DNA of 64,000 nucleotides from Endozoicomonas elysicola (GTDB lineage: Bacteria > Pseudomonadota > Gammaproteobacteria > Pseudomonadales > Endozoicomonadaceae): contig NZ_JOJP01000001.1 in NCBI RefSeq assembly GCF_000710775.1, forward strand, positions 231,083 to 295,082. The letters run 5' to 3'. The notes beneath the pieces were generated by a model that had not been told where the DNA came from, ran no database searches, and worked only from the letters and a program-made list of their open reading frames with translations. The position numbers and the translations under genes are program-made. Numbering within the stretch: the stretch's first letter is position 1; the number at the start of each line of letters is the position of its first letter. Shown piece after piece: positions 1-9,167 of this stretch.

Positions 1-1
1 A

Positions 2-256
2 GCATTGGCCAGGGCTCAGAACAGACCACTAAAGCTATTAATTCCTGACTGGTGGAGCGAGTATCGACCCCATTTTGAACTGGACATAAAAAAGAGAAAA
101 ACTCTCTGGCGGGAAAACATCTGCCCTCGCTCCAGACAGTACACACGACATCCCTTTTTAAACAGTCTTGCTAATAGAAAAAAATGGATGGAGCAGGAGT
201 CAATTGTACTGGACTCCCGCCTCTTGAATGAGATCAGATGCCTTTTTGATACATGA
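2..256 (+). CDS. C-terminal part of an unknown protein (cut by window edge)
   Basis: The frame is open from the left edge of the window and ends in TGA at 254-256, directly abutting the stop of the convergent alcohol dehydrogenase gene. The first possible in-window start is TTG at 5, but since the frame is open to the edge the real start probably lies upstream. About 83 residues are visible, basic and aromatic-rich (WW, RRK-type patches), with no motif I recognise. It could be a real gene end or a chance open frame. Confidence 0.35.
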   Translation, partial: ALARAQNRPLKLLIPDWWSEYRPHFELDIKKRKTLWRENICPRSRQYTRHPFLNSLANRKKWMEQESIVLDSRLLNEIRCLFDT

Positions 257-1441
257 TTACCACGCTGACTTCAAAAGCCCCAGAACCTGCTCATAACTGG
301 CATCCACCCGGTTATAGAGCAGTGCTCCATCATCAATGCTCATACGGGCAACGTCTTCCAGTTGAGACTCCTTAACCTTACCACTCTCTGACAGGGTTCG
401 GGGCAGGCCTGTTTTCTCAAAGAGCTCATCCCGCATTGCACGAATGTAGATAATGGTTTCAGCAGCCCGTCGTTCTTCAGGGATTTTGCTGTAAAAGTCA
501 GCACCGGCCAAGGGAAGCAACAGTTCACCAATCGCCTTTTCGCACTGGGGAAGGTTGTATTCCAGCACATAAGGCAGCATCAGGCTCATGCAGACTCCGT
601 GGGGAAGGTGGGTTATCGCCCCCAGAGAGTGTCCTATGGCATGAACCAATCCAACCATCGAGTTAGAAAAAGCAATACCTGCCATCGTTGCCGACTCAGC
701 CAGTTTCAACCGGATATCTTTGCTCTTGGGCTCGGCGAGCACTCGAATCAGGTTTTCCCGTATGCCTTTAATGGCTGCAACGGCATAGGCGTCACTGAGT
801 GGATTTTTGGCCGTGCCAATAAACGCTTCAATCGCATGGGTCATTGCATCCATGGCCGTTGCTGCCGTGATATGCGGAGGCAACGTCAAGGTCATCCGGG
901 GATCAAGAACCGCTACATCGGGCATCAGGAATGAAGAGCCATAAGGCACTTTGCGACCGCTGGCATCATCGCGAATCACTGCAACTTTAGTCACCTCTGA
1001 GCCAGTACCCGCTGTGGTCGGCAGAATAAATAACGGCTTCAGTCGTTTAGTTAGGGCGCCGACACCACTGTATGACAGAAGGTCATTACCGCCTTCGGAT
1101 ACAAGAATATTTACCGCTTTCGATGTGTCGATAACCGAGCCACCACCAATGGCAATAATCCCATCCGCGCCATTTTCACGATAAAACTGAGTGATTGCAG
1201 ATACGACACTGGTTGATGAGTCTGGCGGAACATCGCTATAAATTCCCGCCATCGGAACCTCACCAACCACCAGAGCCCGCTTAACAGGCTCGATCAAACC
1301 GGCGTTAAGCACCCCACCATCGGTAATAATCAATGGCTTCTTAACCCCAAGGCTGGCCAGCTCATAGGGTATATGCTCCAGAGCTTCATTTCCCGAAACG
1401 ATTTTTACCGGATTGAAGAATTCATAATAGCTACGGCTCAT
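257..1441 (-). CDS. Iron-containing alcohol dehydrogenase
   Basis: This is a 394-residue type III (iron-dependent) NAD(P) alcohol dehydrogenase, the usual length for the family. The nucleotide-binding GGGSVIDTSKA motif lies near residue 100, followed by the metal-ligand region MDAMTHAIEAFIG (Asp and His ligands) and HAIGHSLGAITHLPHG with the remaining histidines. It resembles butanol/1,3-propanediol/YiaY-type enzymes; the substrate cannot be told from sequence. Its ATG overlaps the stop of the upstream SCP2-like gene by four bases (ATGA), so the two are probably translationally coupled. A role in handling short aldehydes or alcohols in the cytoplasm is inference. Confidence 0.9.
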   Translation of the reverse strand: MSRSYYEFFNPVKIVSGNEALEHIPYELASLGVKKPLIITDGGVLNAGLIEPVKRALVVGEVPMAGIYSDVPPDSSTSVVSAITQFYRENGADGIIAIGGGSVIDTSKAVNILVSEGGNDLLSYSGVGALTKRLKPLFILPTTAGTGSEVTKVAVIRDDASGRKVPYGSSFLMPDVAVLDPRMTLTLPPHITAATAMDAMTHAIEAFIGTAKNPLSDAYAVAAIKGIRENLIRVLAEPKSKDIRLKLAESATMAGIAFSNSMVGLVHAIGHSLGAITHLPHGVCMSLMLPYVLEYNLPQCEKAIGELLLPLAGADFYSKIPEERRAAETIIYIRAMRDELFEKTGLPRTLSESGKVKESQLEDVARMSIDDGALLYNRVDASYEQVLGLLKSAW

Positions 1442-1974
1442 TTCACAAATACCCCCATAACAAAACCAGCAAATACACCCAGGTAGATTTGCAATGCACC
1501 CACCATCTTTTCTTTTAAGGATATGTCCGGGTAATGGCGCATGATTTTACGGCCGATAAACTTTGGCAGCGTGACCACTTCAAGCCGTTCAAAACAACGG
1601 ACCAGCTTCATAGAGGCTGGAATATCACCATCTACCACCATTCTCTCTCTGGCAAAAGCATCAGCTGTGCCTTCCTGAAAGGAGAGCGTGCCAAAGGCAT
1701 GGGCAAGGTGTTTGAATTGAATATCCACATCGGGCTTTGTTTCACTGTTTTTCCGGCCCGGCTTTATATATCCGTCACCTTTCTTCATATAGAGACAAGG
1801 GCCACCGGGCATAACACTCATAGAGAAGGTAAAACCGTCTGGAAGCGATGCGATTTCATTTTGAATCACCTTGTCAGTTCGACAGGCCTTAGCCAGTCCA
1901 TGACCGATGAAAGCCAGCATAAAACGGACATATAAGCGCTTTATACGCCAAGAAAGGGGAAGAGATGGAGACAC
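1438..1974 (-). CDS. SCP2-like sterol/lipid-binding domain protein
   Basis: This 178-residue protein has a central stretch (about residues 45-120, with FTFSMSVMPGGPCLYMKKG and later PDVDIQFKHLAHAF) that fits the SCP2 lipid-binding fold, where a small alpha/beta domain holds a hydrophobic ligand. The C-terminus ends in a hydrophobic helix (LGVFAGFVMGVFVK) that may sit on the membrane. It is the first gene of a two-gene unit with the iron alcohol dehydrogenase, overlapping by four bases. Linking the two functions, for example in fatty alcohol metabolism, is inference; the family assignment is moderate. Confidence 0.6.
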   Translation of the reverse strand: MSPSLPLSWRIKRLYVRFMLAFIGHGLAKACRTDKVIQNEIASLPDGFTFSMSVMPGGPCLYMKKGDGYIKPGRKNSETKPDVDIQFKHLAHAFGTLSFQEGTADAFARERMVVDGDIPASMKLVRCFERLEVVTLPKFIGRKIMRHYPDISLKEKMVGALQIYLGVFAGFVMGVFVK

Positions 1975-2086
1975 CCGATACTCCTGCCAGCGAATCGCTG
2001 GACAATAATTATTATTGTTATTCCGGAGCGATATTATCCAAAATCCCTTAAGCCTGCACTATTACAGGCCAACTGAGAGTATAAAT

Positions 2087-2356
2087 TTAAAAAATATTGC
2101 GTATTGATGACATTAATAACTCCCAGTCAATACTCACGACATAGTCCGAAAGTAAAAGCGTAACCATAGCTGGAATCCCATCTTTCCAGGTATCAAATAG
2201 CAGGTGGCAAATAATCGCACCAAACAACTCTAACAACCCGACAAGAAACATAATCTGCCGATTAAGGCCATACTTCACGAACATCCCAAGCTGGATAGCA
2301 AACACCTTCTTTTGCCAACCAAGTATTTTTATTGAACTTGCCAGTAAAAAGAACAT
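2087..2356 (-). CDS. Small membrane protein, DoxX-like
   Basis: Eighty-nine residues with three or four hydrophobic segments. The pattern of a short lead helix, KKVFAIQLGMFVKYGL, then IMFLVGLLELFGAII, matches the DoxX-like family, in which a G-x-x-E-L-x-G-A-I helix is typical. It is somewhat shorter than the usual 110-130 residues, so the N-terminus may be truncated or may start upstream with a non-ATG codon. Function in this family is mostly unknown. It stands alone between the SCP2-like unit and an inverted-repeat element. Confidence 0.5.
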   Translation of the reverse strand: MFFLLASSIKILGWQKKVFAIQLGMFVKYGLNRQIMFLVGLLELFGAIICHLLFDTWKDGIPAMVTLLLSDYVVSIDWELLMSSIRNIF

Positions 2357-2405
2357 AGATAAAAGACTAATGACCAGGGGGCGTTCTCAATTAGCCATGA
2401 GACCA

Positions 2406-2502
2406 GCCACCCACGGTTTGTGCCAGACAAGGCGCGAACTGCGCGATGTGGTTATTCCACATAAGCAGTGAGCAACGATGAATGGCGCAAACCGTGGGTG
2501 GC
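2406..2502. repeat. Short inverted-repeat (MITE-like) element, 97 bp
   Basis: Perfect 15-bp arms, gccacccacggtttg at 2406-2420 and caaaccgtgggtggc at 2488-2502, enclose a core that contains a second small palindrome, atgtggttattccacat. The arrangement is that of a non-coding miniature inverted-repeat element or a large cruciform. No transposase frame is present. Confidence 0.55.
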
Positions 2503-2633
2503 CCTTTGGGTTGATGTACAACCCATTCTCAAACATCTATTGTGCTTGACCAACTGCCTGATAAACGGTCGGTCAAATTATTCTGAAGAGCCTCGCCTGT
2601 TAACCCCGCAGTTATCGCTATTGGTGCGGCTAT

Positions 2634-3359
2634 CTAGCCTTCCACATCGCAGCAGCCGGATTCCTGGCAACCCGTATCAAGATTTGCAGCACTGCAATCA
2701 CAATCATTTTTGCATCGTCCCAGGAATGTTTTTTCAGATAAATAAAAATCACTGAACTTTTCAAGAAAATCTTCAGATACGGTTTTTTCAGCCAAACTGG
2801 TGTCCATAAGCGCTGCCTGCCAAGCCTGAACTTTCGGATATCCAACCAGAAAATCATAGCCGCTCTTCTCTCGAATGATCTGAGCACGATGCAATAGTGG
2901 CAGCCATGCCAGATCAACCATACTCAGCGTATCGCTGTTGAAAAACCGATACTCTCCAAGCACTTTCTCAACTTTTGCGAATGCCGTTGCCAGCTTCTCG
3001 GTCCGTTCCTTCAGAGTCTGAGCATCTTTACTGCTCTGAGCCCCACATTGAGGAAGGTAGTTTTTGGTACCCAGGTAACTCCAGGCTCTATTCAGCGCTT
3101 TCTGTTCAGCACTTAACTCTTGCTGCAGAACCGGATAAGCATCCTCCAGATACTCGGCAATAGCATCAGATTCAAAAAGGGCTATACCATTTTCCGTAAC
3201 CATCACTGGCACCTGACCATTTGGAGAAATATCCATAAACCATTGGGGTTTATCACTCAGACTGATGTATTCCACCTGATAGGAAAGATTCTTGGCTTCC
3301 AGCATGGCAGTGATGCGCTGAACAAATGGGCAAATTTTAAAACTGATAACCTTCAACAT
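2634..3359 (-). CDS. Glutathione S-transferase family protein with Cys-rich tail
   Basis: About 241 residues from the preferred ATG at 3359 (MLKVISFKICPFVQR); an upstream start would add eight residues of poor fit. The N-terminal thioredoxin-like domain has the omega/stringent-starvation style CPFVQR active-site region, the cis-Pro segment GQVPVMV and the ESDAIAEYLED glutathione-gamma-glutamyl contact. The helical domain follows at about residues 90-200. The last 26 residues contain six cysteines in C-x3-C-x-C and C-x4-CC spacing, which is not part of the GST fold and could bind metal. It probably acts in thiol transfer or detoxification in the cytoplasm. Confidence 0.85.
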   Translation of the reverse strand: MLKVISFKICPFVQRITAMLEAKNLSYQVEYISLSDKPQWFMDISPNGQVPVMVTENGIALFESDAIAEYLEDAYPVLQQELSAEQKALNRAWSYLGTKNYLPQCGAQSSKDAQTLKERTEKLATAFAKVEKVLGEYRFFNSDTLSMVDLAWLPLLHRAQIIREKSGYDFLVGYPKVQAWQAALMDTSLAEKTVSEDFLEKFSDFYLSEKTFLGRCKNDCDCSAANLDTGCQESGCCDVEG

Positions 3360-3537
3360 GATTATGGCCTCTATAGTGAACACAGCCCGCTAAAACGGGC
3401 TTTAAATCCATCGGTACCTATACAGACGCTATGGACACAAAAAGGACGCAGTTTTTTACATTTTTCCAACCACATTCCTGTTTTTTAATCAAAGAGATAA
3501 CTCTGTTATTCCACGTAACCATGTAATGAAGGCCATA

Positions 3538-3570
3538 AAAAAAGGGCTGGTCATTGACCAGCCCTTTTTT
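3538..3570 (-). terminator. Rho-independent terminator of the PatB-like gene
   Basis: A 16-bp perfect stem (aaaaaagggctggtca / tgaccagccctttttt) with a one-base centre is flanked by A and T runs on both sides. It sits 25 bp past the stop of the minus-strand aminotransferase, and could work in both directions. Confidence 0.85.
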
Positions 3571-3594
3571 TAATTTCCTACTGAAACAAACGAA

Positions 3595-4785
3595 TTAGGA
3601 TGCGCTCAAATGTCTATTGACTTCAATTCCTAACCGCTCGAAAGAGTCCTGAATTCTGGCCAATGGTGACGCAATGTTCATCCGTAGAAACTGATCACTT
3701 CCCGCTCCAAACCAGCTTCCCGGAGTCAACCCCATGCCCGCTTTATGAAATACCAGAGACTTTAATTCTTCATCGTTCAAGCCCAGTCCAGAGAAATCAA
3801 ACCAGATCTGATACGTTCCCTCAGGCTTGAACATTCTCACCTGTGGCAGCTCTTCTTTAATAAAGTCCTCAATCCACCCCACCGTCGCTTCAAGATAAGT
3901 TAACAAGTCATCAACCCACTGTTCACCTTTCTCATAAGCAGCAATGGTGGCGAAGGTACTGAGCGCATTGCCATGATCGAGATACATAGCTGATGCCAAA
4001 GCGTCAACCTTAGAGAACACCGCCTGATTCTCTGTGTAAATGTAACCATTGGAGATGCTGTGCATACCAAATGTTTTGGCAGGAGAGCCCAATAAGGCAA
4101 TACTCTTGTCATAAGCAAGAGAGACTATGGAGTTGAAGTGATGACCGCTATACACAATATCAGAGTGGATTTCATCGCTGATGATGTATACCTGATGTTT
4201 TTCAGCGATGTCGACCAGTCGTTGCAGCTCATCTACTGTCCAGACCCGACCCGTCGGGTTGTGGGGGTTACACAGCAGCATCACTTTTATATTCTCACTG
4301 CAAAGTTTTTTTTCCAGATCGTTGAAATCTATTTCATACTTTCCGTTATTAATGACCAGTGGGTTTCGAACAACCTTCCGGTTCACTCTGCTGATTACAT
4401 TGTCAAACTGATGGTAGGCCGGTACCTGAATCAGAACGCCCTCTTCTGGCTCAGTCAATGCCTGCAACAACAGAGAAATGCCTGTCAAAACCCCTGGTAC
4501 CTGAATAAATGAATCAGCATTCAGCGATAGATTATTTCTTTTCCCGTACCAGGCTACCAGCGCCTCTAACACACCACGTGAATTAAACTCATAAGCGTAA
4601 ATCCCTCGATCAACCAGCCTTCTAAGTTCTTCAGTAATGGCGTTGGCAACTGGAAACTCCATATCCGCCACCCAATAGGGCGTGACCGCCTGGGATCCAT
4701 AGATATTATTGAGCATTTTCGGGTCATGCTTGATAAACATATCCTGAAGACCGTCTTTAATTTGATCAAACATTGTTACTGACAC
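3595..4785 (-). CDS. PatB/MalY-type aminotransferase (cystathionine beta-lyase-like)
   Basis: A fold-type I PLP enzyme of about 396 residues. Hallmarks are WVADMEFPVA near the N-terminus, NPHNPTGRVW, the SDEIHSDIVY segment with the Asp that contacts the pyridine nitrogen, and GSPAKTFGMHSISNG with the PLP lysine. These fit the PatB/MalY subgroup, which splits C-S bonds in cystathionine and related amino acids. The GTG at 4785 is preferred because GAGGTG lies six bases upstream; GTG 4794 or ATG 4773 are alternatives. It is monocistronic, with its own terminator at 3538-3570. Confidence 0.85.
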   Translation of the reverse strand: MSVTMFDQIKDGLQDMFIKHDPKMLNNIYGSQAVTPYWVADMEFPVANAITEELRRLVDRGIYAYEFNSRGVLEALVAWYGKRNNLSLNADSFIQVPGVLTGISLLLQALTEPEEGVLIQVPAYHQFDNVISRVNRKVVRNPLVINNGKYEIDFNDLEKKLCSENIKVMLLCNPHNPTGRVWTVDELQRLVDIAEKHQVYIISDEIHSDIVYSGHHFNSIVSLAYDKSIALLGSPAKTFGMHSISNGYIYTENQAVFSKVDALASAMYLDHGNALSTFATIAAYEKGEQWVDDLLTYLEATVGWIEDFIKEELPQVRMFKPEGTYQIWFDFSGLGLNDEELKSLVFHKAGMGLTPGSWFGAGSDQFLRMNIASPLARIQDSFERLGIEVNRHLSAS

Positions 4786-4902
4786 GATAAACACCTCTAT
4801 ATCGAATGGCAGCCAATATTCATGGCTGACCTATACCTTGTCGTTTATAGAGACGCTGATTATTGAAAAAAGACGCAACAGGCATGACTTAACAGGTATT
4901 TC

Positions 4903-5469
4903 TTAACGGTCATTATCCGCAGTGCATTTTTTATAGCAGCTGACGGCATCAGGGGTTTTAGGCTGGTAGCCAATAACGCCACCCTTTCCAACTTCAATGT
5001 CACAACACGCTGTGTAGCGTTCTCGTAAGAGTACTCTCCCTCTCTGTATACGACTTTTAGCGCCAGACAGTGACAGGCCCAGCTCTAGCGCAACCTGCTT
5101 CTGACTCATCCCCTCCAGCTCTGACATCATCAGTGGCACCCGGTACTTTTCGGGTAGCTCATCCATCATTGGCTTTATACACCAGGCCAGCTCTTGATGA
5201 ACCTGCTCGACTTCATCCTCCGCGGGGGCTTCAAGAAATTCCGGGAGTTCCTCTATAGGGTATTGCTTACGGTAATGATCGACCACAGTGTTATGAGCAA
5301 TACGATAAAGCCAGCTGCCTATACTCTCTTCAGACTTTAACCGATGAAGCTGAGTATGAGCCTTGATATATACATCCTGCAAAATATCCTCAACCACAGA
5401 CTGATCATTTACCTGCATAGCAATGTAGTGCTTTAACCGAACTTTATACTCTTGCCAGTGAGTATCCAT
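4903..5469 (-). CDS. sigZ: ECF RNA polymerase sigma factor, SigZ-like
   Basis: This 188-residue protein has region 2 at about residues 8-70 (VVEDILQDVYIKAHTQL, GSWLYRIAHNTVVDHYRK) and region 4 at about 100-155 (LPEKYRVPLMMSELEGMSQKQVA, then the helix-turn-helix KSRIQRGR). A C-terminal tail of about 35 residues carries CC and C-x3-C pairs and GVIGYQPK, a tail seen in SigZ-type ECF factors. No anti-sigma gene lies next to it. The Cys tail could sense redox state or metal, which is inference. The gene precedes no obvious target; the YegD-like chaperone gene is upstream on the same strand. Confidence 0.8.
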   Translation of the reverse strand: MDTHWQEYKVRLKHYIAMQVNDQSVVEDILQDVYIKAHTQLHRLKSEESIGSWLYRIAHNTVVDHYRKQYPIEELPEFLEAPAEDEVEQVHQELAWCIKPMMDELPEKYRVPLMMSELEGMSQKQVALELGLSLSGAKSRIQRGRVLLRERYTACCDIEVGKGGVIGYQPKTPDAVSCYKKCTADNDR

Positions 5470-5541
5470 GGGGACCTCGAAGGGTACTGAAGAGGGAGGG
5501 TATAGGAGTTATACCACACACCTACGCTGTCAGGAGAGACA

Positions 5542-6897
5542 CTACCGTTTAAAGCAAAGATCTGCCCACCGTGCCAGGCCGGATGTAACCGAGCCATCAA
5601 AGTCACCACTGACGATAGGCGTATCCTGAAGCACGCTTTTAACCGCCGTCCTTAATATCGGGGAGCGGGCAGATCCACCGGTAATATAAACGACATCAGG
5701 TTTTACACCAGACTGAGTGATTGACTCCTGCACCTGTTTTTTAATACTTCTTAATGAGTTTGCAATCGCGTCTTCCATCTGAGCAACACTGACCGGTATT
5801 TCCAGCAGTTCTTTCATCAAATCAACACTGGCAGTCGCGTTATTCATTTGACCAAGTGCAATTTTTGTATACTCCGCCTCCTGAACAATCCGATGTCCAA
5901 GTGTATTTTGATAAACCTGAAGTAAACGACTGACCATGCTTGGTTCTTTGGCATTTACAACCAGCTGTTTTAGTGTTTTCAGGTTGTCGTGAGTATAGAA
6001 CCGCCGCTGCGCTTCTACATCATTAATGGCAATGGCATCCATAAAGTAGCCAACCGGAATTTCTTTGCCATCAAGACGCTCGGTTCCCTTACCAAACTCA
6101 GCCATAAAACGCCGGAAGGCAATGGCGATATCCATATCATTACCACCGATAAACTTTCCAGTATGGGCAATCATGGAATCAGCCCTGTCTTTTTTACCGA
6201 ACCATGTCGGTCCCATCTGAAGCATGGAGCAGTCAGTGGTACCACCACCAACATCAACTACCAGAACGATCTGGTTTTCTCTCAATGTTGATTCATACTC
6301 AAGACCCGCCGCCACCGGCTCAAACTGAAATTCAATGTCTTTGAAACCGGCCCGACTGGCAGCCTGATACAAAATATTCTGGGCTTGCTGGTTGGATTTC
6401 TCCCCGCCCCGGTTATGAAAGTTAATCGGCCGACCAATAACTACCTGGGTAATATCTTGTTCTAACGACTGCTCAGCCAGATGTTTGACATTGGCCATCA
6501 TGGCACAGACCAGGTCCTCAAAAATGGCCAGTTGCATATCCCGAAGCCCCAACAATCCAAGGAATGATTTTGGAGACTTTACGTAATAGCAATGGGCAGG
6601 ATCCTCCAGATACAAAGCTGTTGCCTGTTTACCAAACCGAATATCCTCAGGCATCAGTTCCAGCCCCTCCCTCCAGTTCGTGCGAGTGGATGTGCTGAGC
6701 AATGCCTCTCCCACTTCACCGATGGGCAGGATATTTAAAAATCGATACAAGTACTCTGTTACAGACTCCCGATTGGGAGCACTCAGCGTTGATGGAATAA
6801 ATGTTTCTCCATTCACCAGAGGTACTGGTTGGACACTATTGTTGACTACCTGCGCAACAGAGCAATTGGATGTCCCATAATCAAAACCTAAGGCCAT
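5542..6897 (-). CDS. yegD: Hsp70-family chaperone-like protein YegD
   Basis: At 451 residues this is the right size for YegD, an Hsp70 relative that keeps the actin-fold ATPase domain but lacks a normal substrate-binding domain. Visible are the phosphate-1 loop GFDYGTSNC at the N-terminus, VVDVGGGTTDCSM (phosphate 2) near residue 220, and YITGGSARSPILR (adenosine motif) near residue 405. The start is supported by GAGGTGAT just upstream of the ATG at 6897. The 70-bp gap to the sigma-factor gene allows co-transcription. The client is unknown. Confidence 0.88.
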   Translation of the reverse strand: MALGFDYGTSNCSVAQVVNNSVQPVPLVNGETFIPSTLSAPNRESVTEYLYRFLNILPIGEVGEALLSTSTRTNWREGLELMPEDIRFGKQATALYLEDPAHCYYVKSPKSFLGLLGLRDMQLAIFEDLVCAMMANVKHLAEQSLEQDITQVVIGRPINFHNRGGEKSNQQAQNILYQAASRAGFKDIEFQFEPVAAGLEYESTLRENQIVLVVDVGGGTTDCSMLQMGPTWFGKKDRADSMIAHTGKFIGGNDMDIAIAFRRFMAEFGKGTERLDGKEIPVGYFMDAIAINDVEAQRRFYTHDNLKTLKQLVVNAKEPSMVSRLLQVYQNTLGHRIVQEAEYTKIALGQMNNATASVDLMKELLEIPVSVAQMEDAIANSLRSIKKQVQESITQSGVKPDVVYITGGSARSPILRTAVKSVLQDTPIVSGDFDGSVTSGLARWADLCFKR

Positions 6898-7019
6898 ATC
6901 ACCTCTTCTCTACATATCTTCATAAATGGTGTGTATGTTCAACGCTGGCCATTGGTTGAACAATTAAGTGTATCGCCTTGAGCTTCTATACAGGTATCAG
7001 ATAGCCACTGCCAAAATCA

Positions 7020-7042
7020 GGTGTAAGATCTTAGACCTTACA
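7020..7042. terminator. Weak inverted repeat downstream of the LysE-family gene
   Basis: gtgtaag and cttacac arms form an imperfect palindrome about 85 bp beyond the LysE-type stop codon. There is no T-run, so its role as a terminator is only possible. Confidence 0.25.
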
Positions 7043-7125
7043 CTTATAGACGGGTCAATCAGTGAGTGTAGACACACACATGCTTCGTAGATAAGGGATA
7101 TATGCCCTTTACTTTTGAGTCAGCC

Positions 7126-7755
7126 TCAGCTGGCGGCAACCTTAATGCCAAAGGCAATCAAAACACCACCCACCAGCTTTTCTATCGTACTCTTTGACTT
7201 CATAAACAGAGCCAACAACCTGGGTTGCGTTAAAAATACCGAAACACAACTAAACCAGATCAAGTGAGCCATTGAAATGATTGCGCCGTATAACATCTGT
7301 ACTACCAGCGGGGTTTGTGGGCTCACAACTTGCGTGAAGATACTGAGAAAGAACAGAGTTGTTTTTGGGTTCAGCGCATTGGTAATGAACCCTTCCTTTA
7401 AGGCTGACAGTGCACTTAATGAGCCACTCACCGGCGCAATGTCTATATCGCTCCGGTTTTGAAAGGTCTTCCAGCCAATGTAAATCAAATAGGCAGCGCC
7501 AAGATATTTAACGATCGAAAAGAGCAGAATGGATTTCGAGATAATGACCGCAAGCCCTGCAATGGAATAAGCAACATGCAGCCAGATCGCCGCGCAGATC
7601 CCCAGTGATGAATACAGTCCGGCTTTTCTACCATAAAACAGGCTGTTTCTTGTCACCATAACAAAGTCAGCACCGGGACTGATCGCCATAAACCCAGCAA
7701 TCATGACCATCGATATTAATTGAGCCATATACTCTGACACATTAATCGTTTCCAT
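7126..7755 (-). CDS. LysE/RhtB-family amino-acid exporter
   Basis: A 209-residue inner-membrane protein with about six hydrophobic segments. The N-terminal AISPGADFVMVTRNSLFYG signature, followed by GRKAGLYSSLGICAA, and the mid-protein NPKTTLFFLSIF motif are typical of LysE/RhtB exporters of basic or neutral amino acids. Length is standard. AGGAG precedes the ATG. The substrate cannot be assigned. It stands alone upstream of an inverted-repeat element. Confidence 0.9.
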   Translation of the reverse strand: METINVSEYMAQLISMVMIAGFMAISPGADFVMVTRNSLFYGRKAGLYSSLGICAAIWLHVAYSIAGLAVIISKSILLFSIVKYLGAAYLIYIGWKTFQNRSDIDIAPVSGSLSALSALKEGFITNALNPKTTLFFLSIFTQVVSPQTPLVVQMLYGAIISMAHLIWFSCVSVFLTQPRLLALFMKSKSTIEKLVGGVLIAFGIKVAAS

Positions 7756-7798
7756 TTTTACTCCTGCTATGAAACGGTGAGTGACGACTTTAAAGTCC

Positions 7799-7966
7799 CT
7801 AGGAGCCTGTCGGACTTACCACTGACCTACTGCGAAAAAGCCGGATTTGGCCATTTTTTATACTGATTTTCGTTTAATAGCCCCGCTATTCGCCTCAAAT
7901 CAGCATAAAAACTGTCTCAAACCGACTTTTTCTCGCTACGGTCGGCTAAATCCGACAGGCTCCTAG
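7799..7966. repeat. MITE-like inverted repeat, 168 bp
   Basis: Perfect 16-bp ends, ctaggagcctgtcgga at 7799-7814 and tccgacaggctcctag at 7951-7966. The interior halves are also largely complementary (gcgaaaaagccgg against the complement of ccgactttttctcgc), so the whole element can fold as one long imperfect hairpin. It lies between the LysE-type gene and the nucleoside-gate gene and encodes nothing. Confidence 0.75.
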
Positions 7967-7987
7967 AAAAAATCACATCAGAATCAC

Positions 7988-8953
7988 TTAACCAGACACC
8001 GAACGGTAAAAATATTTCTGATACTTCTCAACAACAAACATTCGCATACAAAGGGATATAAACGACACCAGAAGAATTGAAAAGATCATGCGCCCCCAGA
8101 GTATGGCGCTGAGGTCAGCGCCGATCAGTAGAATCAATAGCGTGTCTTCAATAACACTGTGCAACAAGTTGAGGAGCATGATGGAACAGAAGATATCTCT
8201 GGGTTGAATACGCCCGTTTCGAGCCTCTTGTATCAATAATCCACCGCCATAAGAAAGCCCCAGGGTAACCCCAACAATCGTCAGGTTGGTCGCCTCCCGG
8301 CTAATACCAAGAAACCTCAACAGCGGGCTAAGTGCCATAGCCATCAAGGCTTCTATACCCAACAGTTTCAAGATTCGCAGCACCAGCAGCAGCGACGTTA
8401 AAATCAGGTAAATCATACCCAGATTCTTTATCTGAGCCATTGCCCATCCTGCCAGACTGGCATCAGCACCCTGCCCGTTTTGCTGCCACAGCATGTTTAC
8501 CTCTTGCTGAGAAAAGCCGGATATTGCATAGAACTGATAGAGTAGAAATCCAAAAAGAAGACTGGCGCCCACTCTCACTAGCAGTGTGGCCCAAAGTGAT
8601 ACGCCCGCCTGACGAGCAATGGCTCCCTCTACAGGCAATGAGTGTGCAAGCAACATCATACTGCCCAAGATAGAGGCCTGGGCAACACTCAGTTCAATAT
8701 CTAAATTGATGAGTACCAGTAACCCACTATAGATATTAACCAGCAGCGTTGTCGCCCAGACAAGCCCGAGTTCACTGGGCAGGCCAACAGCAGACATCAC
8801 TGGACTCAACACCTGGCTCAGATAAACGATGCCACCACTCTCCTCGATAACTTTAAGCACAAGGATGGTCGGAATCATGATCCGAAACAGGGTCCAGCTG
8901 ACTTTTATACTGTCTTGAAAGATCTGTTTAAAAAATAGAAAAGAACGTTCCAT
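7988..8953 (-). CDS. Nucleoside-recognition (Gate) domain membrane protein
   Basis: A 321-residue polytopic inner-membrane protein with roughly eight hydrophobic segments, arranged as two Gate (nucleoside recognition) domains: one around residues 15-110 (LPSELGLVWATTLLVNIYSG) and one around 200-300 (LTIVGVTLGLSYGGGLLIQEA). Related proteins are annotated as spore-maturation or nucleoside-recognition proteins; true transport has seldom been shown. AAGGTG precedes the start. The context of deo genes and a Tsx-like channel further along makes a nucleoside-related role attractive, but this is inference. Confidence 0.75.
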   Translation of the reverse strand: MERSFLFFKQIFQDSIKVSWTLFRIMIPTILVLKVIEESGGIVYLSQVLSPVMSAVGLPSELGLVWATTLLVNIYSGLLVLINLDIELSVAQASILGSMMLLAHSLPVEGAIARQAGVSLWATLLVRVGASLLFGFLLYQFYAISGFSQQEVNMLWQQNGQGADASLAGWAMAQIKNLGMIYLILTSLLLVLRILKLLGIEALMAMALSPLLRFLGISREATNLTIVGVTLGLSYGGGLLIQEARNGRIQPRDIFCSIMLLNLLHSVIEDTLLILLIGADLSAILWGRMIFSILLVSFISLCMRMFVVEKYQKYFYRSVSG

Positions 8954-9167
8954 AAATCACACCTTCCCCCTAAAGGTTTTATGGATAAATTGTACTAAAG
9001 CTTAATTTTTAATTATTAAAAAATAGAGTATAAAAACTCATGTAAGTTTTGTATTTTGATCACAATTAGAAATTTTAAGATGCTTACAGATCTCTTTATT
9101 AATCTATTGTTTTCATGGCCACCCTATATACAGCTCTTTAACCATATTAACAGATACTGAAATCCCT

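Noticed and set aside
9052..9075. Possible CRP site with a TCACA half near the Lrp-type gene
   Set aside because: Only one half-site fits; the opposite half is poor.
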